Positions 15,478-22,718 of a DNA stretch of 64,000 nt are shown one piece after another. The notes beneath the pieces are model-generated. The model did no database searches. It was given only the letters and a program-made list of their open reading frames with translations, and was not told the origin of the DNA. The DNA comes from Methylocystis sp. KS32 (lineage in GTDB: Bacteria > Pseudomonadota > Alphaproteobacteria > Rhizobiales > Beijerinckiaceae): assembly GCA_002862095.1 (NCBI GenBank), contig PHSQ01000002.1, positions 1 to 64,000 on the forward strand, written 5' to 3'. A program made the position numbers and the translations under genes. Position 1 is the stretch's first letter; each line of letters opens with the position of its first letter.

Positions 15478-16045
15478 GCGAATCGGCCGCCACGGCTTGA
15501 CCAATTATCGGCGCGGGACCGTCTCAAGTATCTCCTGTAAGGGTTGAGTCACTTAAAAATTAAAAGGACAAGCCCTTATTTATACAGCGTCTTTCTACTG
15601 CGTCATAAATGAGTCTGGCGGGCGGGCGGGGGGGGGGGGGGCGTCATTGCGAGCCGAAGACGAAGCAATCCAGAGGCGGTAGGGCGGAGGCTGGATGGTT
15701 TCGAGCATGACGAGGCGAAGCGGCTGGCGGCGGCGCTGGATTGCTTCGTCTTCGGCTCGCAATGACGTTGCCCTTTACCGCTCCAGTTTCCGCTTCGCGA
15801 ATCAAAAAATTATGAAGAAAGATTGATTTGTCAACGAAAAATTGCGGGTCGCGCGGTTTCATCGCCATGCCAAAACCCTGTCGGCGAGGACTTTTTTGAA
15901 TTATCGCGCTTGCTGCGTCAAAACGACCTATCCCCCTCGATGCCAATCAGGTCCATATAAGGCGAATAAGCTGCCGCTTTTTGGACGCCCCTGTGCGCGG
16001 CTTATGGAAACATTCTAGCAGGCGTGTCCACGTAAAAGAGACAAA
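15478..16045. other. Intergenic region with a degenerate M element
   Basis: 568 bases without a gene. It contains the degenerate repeat at 15593-15775, including a run of 14 G (about 15628-15641). The flanks (15478-15592 and 15776-16045) show only short, unsupported ORFs. AT-rich stretches at 15545-15590 and 15800-15850 may hold promoters. Confidence 0.6.
15593..15775 (+). repeat. Degenerate M-family repeat with 14-G tract
   Basis: Starts with the M end TTCTACTGCGTCAT and contains two REP cores in opposite orientation (CGTCATTGCGAGCC and GGCTCGCAATGACG), but no recognisable right terminal repeat. The homopolymeric G run is at 15628-15641. Confidence 0.65.
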
Positions 16046-16162
16046 ATGAGCATCAACGCCAACGCCCTTACCCGCATGAAAGGTCTCGTGTGGGTCATCG
16101 GGGCGATCGCTGCGGTTTTCACGCTGATTTCCCTGGCTCCAGTCATCTCGCACATGGGCTGA
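16046..16162 (+). CDS. Small single-span membrane protein, 38 residues
   Basis: ATG 16046 preceded by AAAGAGAC; stop TGA at 16160. Sequence layout: polar N-terminus (MSINANALTRMKG), one strongly hydrophobic helix (about residues 14-34, VWVIGAIAAVFTLISL) and a short tail (HMG). The codons have the GC-rich third positions of the neighbours. It lies 80 bases ahead of a Cys-rich secreted protein and may be co-transcribed with it. I do not recognise the family. Confidence 0.55.
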   Translation: MSINANALTRMKGLVWVIGAIAAVFTLISLAPVISHMG

Positions 16163-16241
16163 CGCCGCGAACAGTGGCGTGACCGAAGGTTACATAAGGC
16201 GCCAAAAAGGTATTTTTGGCCCGTTGGGAGGATACAAAAAC

Positions 16242-16523
16242 ATGAAATTCAGCGCTTTTTTGACGGCGGGTTTGATCATCGCGGCAGCAACCGCGCCGAG
16301 CTTCGCCTTTGAAGCCACGTCGTGGTCTGGCGAAGAAGGACTCCGTGCGAACGGTCTTCTGCAATCGGTCAGTTGCAACGTCAATGACGACGACAAGCAA
16401 GCCCTTTGCATGAGGGCCTGCGAGGACGAATACATCAAGGCGAGCCAGGCCTATGGAGCCGCGGGCCGGCTCGAGGGACCGAAGGCGACCAAAAAGGCGT
16501 GCGACGCCAAGTGCGGATGCTGA
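16242..16523 (+). CDS. Small secreted cysteine-rich protein
   Basis: 93 residues. ATG 16242 chosen over longer frames because GGGAGGA lies 8 bases upstream and a signal peptide begins there (about 1-22, ending PSFAF). The mature part is about 70 residues with Cys in VSCNV, LCMRAC and AKKACDAKCGC, six in all, a pattern fit for disulfides or metal. No known family recognised. It follows the 38-residue membrane peptide. The likely terminator (16678) is separated from it by an R repeat that probably inserted later. Confidence 0.65.
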   Translation: MKFSAFLTAGLIIAAATAPSFAFEATSWSGEEGLRANGLLQSVSCNVNDDDKQALCMRACEDEYIKASQAYGAAGRLEGPKATKKACDAKCGC

Positions 16524-16531
16524 TGTCGGCA

Positions 16532-16648
16532 TAGAGCAAAATCGAAAAAGTCGAGAGACTTTTTCGATTTGATTTTGTTCCAGCCTTTTGAATCTGGAGC
16601 GATTTCTTAATCGGCCAGAGGATTCCGTCCGGTCGGAAAGCGCTCTAG
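16532..16648 (-). repeat. Family R repeat
   Basis: Minus-orientation copy running from TAGAGCAAAATC to AAGCGCTCTAG. Two internal hairpins (AAAAAGTC/GACTTTTT type and CCGGTCGG type). Sits between the Cys-rich protein gene and its probable terminator. Confidence 0.85.
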
Positions 16649-16677
16649 TCCGCGCGACATTCCGTCCCTTGATCTGG

Positions 16678-16704
16678 GCCGCCGGCAAGTCCGGCGGCTT
16701 TTTT
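16678..16704 (+). terminator. Rho-independent terminator
   Basis: Stem GCCGCCGG / CCGGCGGC with loop CAAGT followed by seven T. The nearest plus-strand gene is the Cys-rich protein ending at 16523. The following 16705-16973 holds nothing I can identify. Confidence 0.8.
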
Positions 16705-16977
16705 TGCGGCCAGCCAGTCCCGGCTTCGGCGTGGGGAAGACGCGACGTCGCGACGGGCGATCGAACACGGGAAAAAGCGGAAAATTTGCATTTTCGCACG
16801 GTGTTCCGGGGGAGTCCGCATGTGTCGGAATTCTCGGCGTCGACATAAACGCCCCGCCCGGCGGCAAAGCTCCGCCCGGCCAAGCCCGATGTCTGGAAAT
16901 GCGGCGTCGCTGTCGCCATCATGCCGCTCAGTTCCTGAAACTCGACCTCACGCGTGGGATTTTAACCACCAGATTAG

Positions 16978-18222
16978 TTCTACCGAGTCACGAAGCGGCC
17001 TGGGGCCGGGCCACCCCCCGTCATTGCGAGCGCAGCGACGCAATCCTTAAGCCGCGCCAGCCCCCCTGGATTGCCACGCCCACGGCACGCAATGACGGCG
17101 TTGGCGCACCCCCGGATTGCGGCCCGTCATTGCGAGCGCAGCGAAGCAATCCAGAGTCGCGCCAGCCCCCCTGGATTGCTTCGTCGCTGCGCTCCTCGCA
17201 ATGACGGCGTTGGTCAGGCCCCTGGATTGCAGCCCCCGTCATTGCGAGCGCAGCGAAGCAATCCTTAAGCCGCGCCAGCCCCCCTGGATCGCCACGCCTT
17301 CGGCTCGCAATGACGGCGCGGGCCGGCCCGCTGGATCGCGCGCCCGTCATTGCGAGCGCAGCGAGGCAATCCAGAGTCCCGCCAGCCCGCTGGATTGCTT
17401 CGCCTTCGGCTCGCAATGACGGTGTGGTTCAACCCCCCTGGATTGCAGCCCGTCATTGCGAGCGCAGCGAAGCAATCCAGAGCCACGCCAGTCCCTCTGG
17501 ATTGCTTCGTCGCTGCGCTCCTCGCAATGACGGCGTTGGCCACTCCCCTGGGTTGCAGCCCGTCATTGCGAGCGCAGCGAAGCAATCCAGAGTCGCGCCA
17601 GCCCCCCTGGATTGCTTCGTCGCTGCGCTCCTCGCAATGACGGCGTTGGTCAGGCCCCTGGATTGCAGCCCCCGTCATTGCGAGCGCAGCGAAGCAATCC
17701 TTAAGCCGCGCCAGCCCCCCTGGATCGCCACGCCTTCGGCTCGCAATGACGGCGCGGGCCGGCCCGCTGGATCGCGCGCCCGTCATTGCGAGCGCAGCGA
17801 GGCAATCCAGAGTCCCGCCAGCCCGCTGGATTGCTTCGCCTTCGGCTCGCAATGACGGTGTGGTTCAACCCCCCTGGATTGCAGCCCGTCATTGCGAGCG
17901 CAGCGAAGCAATCCAGAGCCACGCCAGTCCCTCTGGATTGCTTCGTCGCTGCGCTCCTCGCAATGACGGCGTTGGCCACTCCCCTGGGTTGCAGCCCGTC
18001 ATTGCGAGCGCAGCGAAGCAATCCAGAGTCGCGCCAGCCCCCCTGGATTGCTTCGTCGCTGCGCTCCTCGCAATGACGGCGTTGGTCAGGCCCCTGGATT
18101 GCAGCCCCCGTCATTGCGAGCGCAGCGAAGCAATCCTTAAGCCGCGCCAGCCCCCCTGGATCGCCACGCCTTCGGCTCGCAATGACGAAACCGCCGACAA
18201 ATTCGTTCATGACGCAGTAGGA
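16978..18222 (+). mobile_element. Expanded family M element, 1245 bp, TTAG duplication
   Basis: Left end TTCTACCGAGTCACGAAGCGGCC and right end CAAATTCGTTCATGACGCAG-TAGGA are those of the 153-155 bp M elements. Flanked by TTAG at 16974-16977 and 18223-18226. The interior is expanded to about 20 REP cores, including a 436-bp tandem duplication. Long ORFs inside are repeat translations, not genes. The right target duplication supplies the TAA stop codon of nnr on the other strand. Confidence 0.85.
17121..18186. repeat. 436-bp tandem repeat, about 2.4 copies
   Basis: Equivalent landmarks (CCCGTCATTGCGAG followed by CAGAGTCGCGCC) fall at 17123, 17559 and 17995, spaced exactly 436 bases apart. The copies are near identical. 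The third is cut short at about 18186, where the sequence switches to the M right end. Confidence 0.9.
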
Positions 18223-19767
18223 TTAGGCGGGTACCGCCGACAATTCCCGCCAAACCGCCGGAAGCGTGGCGGCGATGTCGTCGGCGATCAGGCCCGGCCC
18301 GAAGATCGCCGCCGCCCGCGCGTGCATCCACGCTCCACTGGAGGCCGCCGCCAGAGGCTCCATGCCCTGCGCGAGGAGCCCGGCGATAATCCCGGTGAGC
18401 GTGTCGCCGGAGCCGGCGGTGGCGAGCCAGGGGGAGGCTTCCGCAAGAATCGTCGCCCGTCCGTCGGGTGCGGCCACCACGGTGTCCGGTCCCTTGTAAA
18501 GCAGGATCGCGCCGCTCTCGCGCGCGGCGGCCCGCGCCCTTTCCAATTTCGACAGAGGTGCCCCCGCTGGCGGTTGGTCCCGCCCGCCGAACAATCTGGC
18601 GAATTCTCCCGCATGAGGCGTGAGGACGACCGGACCGGGCGCGGTCGCGATCAAGCGCCAAAGACTTTCCGGCTCCGGTTGGAAACTCGTCAGCGCGTCC
18701 GCGTCGAGCACGAAGCTTCGCCGGTTCGGCGCCGGCGAGAGCGCGGCCTTCACCTGCGCCCGTGTCGCCGCGCCGACGCCGAGGCCAGGGCCAAGGGCCA
18801 CCGAATTCAAGCGCGCGTCGCTCAGCAAGGCCGCAAGGCCAGCCGCTTCGTCCGCTTCCCGAACCATGACGCTCGTCAGCGCGCTGGCGTTGATCGCCAT
18901 CGCCGCCGGCGGGCTCGCGAGCGTGACGAGTCCGGCCCCGGCGCGCAGCGCTCCCGCGGCGGCAAGGCGCGCGGCGCCGGTATGGGAGGGATCTCCCGAA
19001 ACCACGACGGCGTGTCCGCGTGTATATTTGTGCCCGGCGATCCGGGGGAAGGGGATTTGGTCCCGCCAATAACCGGGCGCGTTAAGGAAGGTGTTGGGCG
19101 AGATGTCCTCCAGCACCCGCGAACGAATGCCGATATGCGCGCAACTCAGTTGGCCGCAGTGAACGCGGCCGGGCAGCAGGAGATGGCCGCTCTTGAGCCG
19201 GAAAAATGTCACCGTCGCGTCCGCCTCCACGGCGACGCCCCGCACCGCGCCCGTCGAGCCGTCGATGCCTGAGGGCATGTCGATCGCCACGACATTCTGT
19301 CCCGACTCGCGGCGCCACTTGTTGAGACGGTTGATCAATTCCGCGGCGGCTCCCTCGATGTCTCGGGAAAGGCCAGCTCCAAAAAGCGCGTCTATCACCA
19401 GGTCGACGCCCTGAAAACAGACCGTTTCCGCAGGCTCCACGGGACCATCCCAGGCCTTCGCGGCCGCAAGGGCGTCGCCGCGCAGTTGTTCGCGCCGGGT
19501 CAAGGCGGCGACCCGGACCTTGATCCTGGGGCTGCGCAAGAGGCGCGCCGCCACATAGCCGTCGCCGCCGTTATTGCCTGGTCCGCACAACACCAACACC
19601 CTGCGCCCGCTGCTGTTTTGCAAGATTAGGTTCGCCGCGCGGGTGACGGCGTCGGCGGCTTTTTCCATCAAGGACATGCCTGCGACGCCATCGGCGATGG
19701 TCAGGCTGTCCGCCTTGGCCATCTGGGCCGTGGTGAGAATTTCGACAGGGTAGGGCGTCTGGAACAT
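18223..19767 (-). CDS. nnr: Bifunctional NAD(P)HX epimerase / ADP-dependent dehydratase
   Basis: 514 residues, normal for the fused Nnr/YjeF enzyme, which repairs hydrated NADH and NADPH. N-terminal epimerase (about 1-215) with VLVLCGPGNNGGDGYVAARLL as the substrate-binding loop, and VDLVIDALFGAGL. C-terminal ribokinase-like dehydratase (about 225-510) with GHAVVVSGDPSHTGAA, PHAGEFARL and the ATP-site signature ATAGSGDTLTGIIAG. The stop codon TAA lies inside the 4-bp target duplication of an M element, so that element abuts the coding sequence exactly. Confidence 0.95.
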   Translation of the reverse strand: MFQTPYPVEILTTAQMAKADSLTIADGVAGMSLMEKAADAVTRAANLILQNSSGRRVLVLCGPGNNGGDGYVAARLLRSPRIKVRVAALTRREQLRGDALAAAKAWDGPVEPAETVCFQGVDLVIDALFGAGLSRDIEGAAAELINRLNKWRRESGQNVVAIDMPSGIDGSTGAVRGVAVEADATVTFFRLKSGHLLLPGRVHCGQLSCAHIGIRSRVLEDISPNTFLNAPGYWRDQIPFPRIAGHKYTRGHAVVVSGDPSHTGAARLAAAGALRAGAGLVTLASPPAAMAINASALTSVMVREADEAAGLAALLSDARLNSVALGPGLGVGAATRAQVKAALSPAPNRRSFVLDADALTSFQPEPESLWRLIATAPGPVVLTPHAGEFARLFGGRDQPPAGAPLSKLERARAAARESGAILLYKGPDTVVAAPDGRATILAEASPWLATAGSGDTLTGIIAGLLAQGMEPLAAASSGAWMHARAAAIFGPGLIADDIAATLPAVWRELSAVPA

Positions 19768-19951
19768 GGGGCGATGGTCGCAAATGGTTGGGTCCGCGGC
19801 AATGGGGTGGCGGCCCTTTGTCGCGCTTATGGCGCCGCGAATTTAGGTGAGCGCGGGATTTTCGATTCCCGCGCGACTTTGCTAAGCCTTTGCGAAAAGC
19901 GGCGCAGCGCGTCAAGCGCCGCGCCCGGTCATTCATCGCGGAAAAATCGAC

Positions 19952-20467
19952 ATGCTCTCGGTTATCCTTCTGGCCTACGACGTCGACGGCGGTTCCTTGA
20001 GGCAAGAGAGCGTCGTGCGCAGCCTGACATCCCTGGTGGAAGGGACAGTTCAGGGCCTGATCGCCGACGCCGTGCTAGCAGGCCCTTCCCGAATGGGGCT
20101 TGAAGCCATCGCGGATGACGCCGGCTGCATCTTGGTGGAACATGATCTGCCCGCCAAAGGCCTGGCCGCGGCGTTGGCGAGGGCTCGTCAGACCGACGTT
20201 TTTGTTTTCATGGCCGGTCACGCCATTGACGCCGGCTTCGTGGAGGAAGCGCGCGACGCGCTGGCGTTCGAGGGACTGGCGCGCGCGCGGGTCGTGCGGA
20301 GGACGCCGGACAGCGTCTTGACGCGTCTCGCGCCCGCTCTCTCGCAACCCGTCGGTTTGCTCGCCCGCAAGGATGCGCTGGTCAAGGCTGAAGGGGTCGA
20401 ACTTGCGGCGCTGGCGCGAAAACTTCGCGCCAGCGACCTCAATGCGCGCGCGCGCAAATGCTGTTGA
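19952..20467 (+). CDS. Small glycosyltransferase family 2-like protein
   Basis: 171 residues. Resembles the short GT2-like proteins of Rhizobiales: an N-terminal strand LSVILLAYDVDGG, SLTSLVEGTVQGLIADAVLAG, and a later hydrophobic strand DVFVFMAGHAIDAGF where a true GT-A would carry DxD. The catalytic acidic pair is not obvious, so it may be inactive or have another role. ATG 19952 with GGAAAA upstream. It is divergent from nnr across about 180 bases that hold no other gene. Assignment by overall resemblance only. Confidence 0.5.
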   Translation: MLSVILLAYDVDGGSLRQESVVRSLTSLVEGTVQGLIADAVLAGPSRMGLEAIADDAGCILVEHDLPAKGLAAALARARQTDVFVFMAGHAIDAGFVEEARDALAFEGLARARVVRRTPDSVLTRLAPALSQPVGLLARKDALVKAEGVELAALARKLRASDLNARARKCC

Positions 20468-20916
20468 CCCGGCGTTGGGAATCGACGCCTTTCGCCCATG
20501 CGCCTAAAGCGGTTGATCGACCTTTTCCATCAGGAGATTCTTCGGCTCCTTGAACCGGAGCGATTCCTCGCCGATCACAAGAATTTATTTGATTGCGAAG
20601 CGCATGTCGGGGTTTGTCGATAAGCGACGACGGCCGCCTGGATCATTGAACGGCTGGCGCGACGGCTCCCTTCCAGAAAAGAGCGCCAATCGCGCTTGTC
20701 GTCGTCGCCTCTTGCTCGGCGGCGACTTCGCCAGCCGGCGAGCAAGCCGATTCTTTCGCCGCCTCAACATGGAAGAGGCTTTTGGCGCCCACGACCTCGC
20801 GCCTTGCGGATGGCGACAATTCTTGAAACACTGATGTCCGCGCGGGTTTTTCCCTCGCGATTATCCCCACAATGCTATTCGTTGGCGCGATTGGAGGCTG
20901 ACTTGAGGGAGTGGAC
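20468..20916. other. Intergenic, degenerate R-like sequence
   Basis: 449 bases. 20505-20580 vaguely resembles the R repeat (GGTTGATCGACC, GGAGCGATTCCTC). The rest shows short unsupported ORFs only. The Shine-Dalgarno of the next gene lies at about 20903-20911. Confidence 0.4.
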
Positions 20917-21579
20917 ATGGCGGATATAGTTATTTTCGGCGCGAGCATGACCGCCGAGGTCGCTAAAACCTACCTGGAGACGTTCACCGAGCACCGCGTG
21001 GTGGGGTTTACGGTCGATCCTCCTTACGCGACGACGGATAGGTTTTGTGGCTTGCCGCTGGTTCCCTGGGATCGGCTGGAGGCGACCTTTCCACCCGAGC
21101 GCGTGGAGCTTTTGGGACCCATCAGCTACCGTCTGATGAATGAGTTGCGACGCGATCGCTTTCTGGAAGGCAAAGCGCGCAGCTATCGCTTCATTTCATT
21201 CATTCATCCCGACTGCAGGCTTTACGGCAATGAAATCGGAGAGCATTGCTTTATTGGTCCGAACCTCATCGATCCCCATGTGCGCATAGGCGCCAATGTC
21301 GTGGTTTGGGGCGGGAGCTATATCGCGCATCATTGCGTCATCGGCGATCACACCTTCATCGGGGGCGATGTCGGCATCTCTGGCGGCACGCGGATCGGCG
21401 AGCGCTGCTTCGTGGCTGGTCATGTGGCGATCCGTGAGGGACTGACGATTGGCGACGGCTGTTTTTTGCCGCTGGGTTCGATCGTGAACAAAAGTCTACC
21501 TCCGAACACCGTGGTGCATCACAGATACGACGACAAGATCGCACGGGTTCCGATTTCGCGCATCCACCGCCTCCTTTGA
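20917..21579 (+). CDS. NeuD-type acyltransferase (left-handed beta helix)
   Basis: 220 residues from ATG 20917 (GAGGGAG upstream; the in-frame GTG 20911 is less likely). An N-terminal Rossmann-like part (DIVIFGASMTAEVAK) resembles the PglD/NeuD sugar-acyltransferase N-domain. The C-terminal part from about residue 90 consists of hexapeptide repeats (IGEHCFIGPNLI, VRIGANVVVWGG, IGDHTFIGGDVGI, IGERCFVAGHVAI) that form the acyl-CoA-binding trimer. Likely O- or N-acylates a nucleotide sugar or sialic-acid-like sugar for a surface glycan. Standing alone, so the substrate is open. Confidence 0.75.
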   Translation: MADIVIFGASMTAEVAKTYLETFTEHRVVGFTVDPPYATTDRFCGLPLVPWDRLEATFPPERVELLGPISYRLMNELRRDRFLEGKARSYRFISFIHPDCRLYGNEIGEHCFIGPNLIDPHVRIGANVVVWGGSYIAHHCVIGDHTFIGGDVGISGGTRIGERCFVAGHVAIREGLTIGDGCFLPLGSIVNKSLPPNTVVHHRYDDKIARVPISRIHRLL

Positions 21580-21702
21580 ATGCCTGGTTCTCAACTCCAT
21601 GAGCGCTCCAATTCAGAAGAGTTGGGGCTTGTCCTGCTTGAAAAAGTCATGCAACCTTTTCAATGACATGGTCTAAGCTCCGGCTTTGCGGCGGCGGCCA
21701 GT

Positions 21703-22617
21703 TCAATTGTGAGCGAAAGTGTTGCAGCTGTCGATCTGACCGGACTGAAGCCCGCGCTGCAACCACTGCACCCGCTGGGCGGAAGAGCCGTGAGTGAAGG
21801 AATCGGGCACGACGACGCCGCGAGACGCCCTTTGCAGACGATCGTCGCCGATCGCCTGAGCGGTCGCGACCGCCTTCTCGATGTCGCCCGCTTCCAAAAA
21901 CTGCCGCTTGGCGTTGCCGTTCGCGGCCCAGACGCCGGCAAGACAATCCGCCATCAATTCGATCCGGACGGAAAGGGCGTTGGCCTGCGCCCGGCTCGCG
22001 GCGCGCTGCTGGGCCTCGTGCACCTTGGGCAGGATGCCGAGTTGGTTTTCGATATGATGCCCCATTTCATGCGAAATGACATAGGCGTAAGCGAAATCGC
22101 CGCCTCCGCCGAAGCGGGTCTTCATGTCGCGAAAGAAGGAGGTGTCGAGATAAATCTTGCGGTCGAGGGGGCAGTAGAACGGCCCCATGGCGGATTCGGC
22201 GGCGCCGCAGGCGGAATCGGTTTGTCCGCTGAACATGACGAGCTTTGGCGGGCGGAACTGGATGTTCTTTTGCGCCGGCAGAACCTGCGACCATACTTCC
22301 TCGTTTTCGCCGAGAATCTTGGCGACGAATTGTCCGAGTTGATCTGAGGGAGCGCCGGTAGTCGCTTGCCGCGGGGCGCTTTGGCGCTGGCTGACGACCT
22401 GACCGCCGCTCCGCATGTTGTTCAACATCTCCGCGCCGCCAATGAGAACGGCCGGATTTATGCCGGTCATATAGCCGACCAGGCCAAGGATGATGACCAT
22501 GCCAAGGCCGAGATGGCCTGCTCCGCCCATGCGCGGTCCGGCGCCGGCGTCGGCGTATTGGTTATCGCCGCGGCGATCCTCGATATTGTCAGAGGCCTGA
22601 AAATCTTCCCATTTCAT
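21703..22617 (-). CDS. Neutral zinc metallopeptidase, YpfJ/KPN_02809 family
   Basis: 304 residues from ATG 22617 (GGAG upstream; a GTG 15 bases earlier is an alternative). N-terminal Gly-rich cytoplasmic part, one membrane helix (about 33-55), then the peptidase domain with zinc motif HEMGHH (H183, H187) and the family CGAAESAMGPFYCPLDRKIYLD stretch (broken here as CGAAESAM...FYCP). Often called putative neutral zinc metallopeptidase. Substrate unknown. Stands between convergent and co-directional envelope genes. Confidence 0.85.
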   Translation of the reverse strand: MKWEDFQASDNIEDRRGDNQYADAGAGPRMGGAGHLGLGMVIILGLVGYMTGINPAVLIGGAEMLNNMRSGGQVVSQRQSAPRQATTGAPSDQLGQFVAKILGENEEVWSQVLPAQKNIQFRPPKLVMFSGQTDSACGAAESAMGPFYCPLDRKIYLDTSFFRDMKTRFGGGGDFAYAYVISHEMGHHIENQLGILPKVHEAQQRAASRAQANALSVRIELMADCLAGVWAANGNAKRQFLEAGDIEKAVATAQAIGDDRLQRASRGVVVPDSFTHGSSAQRVQWLQRGLQSGQIDSCNTFAHN

Positions 22618-22718
22618 CGCCAAACGCTCCACAGGCGGCTTGCCAACGCAAGATAGCAGCCGGAGCGCCGAAAGAGTAGGGGGCGAAGCCCGCGCGGCTT
22701 CGCCCCCAAATTATTCGC

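Noticed and set aside
16978..18222. Direct repeats with spacers, considered as CRISPR
   Set aside because: Spacers repeat too, orientation alternates, and ends are MITE-like; there are no cas genes.
17746..19272. Plus-strand open frame of about 508 codons
   Set aside because: Begins in the repeat array and continues antisense to nnr; composition is arginine/proline shadow.
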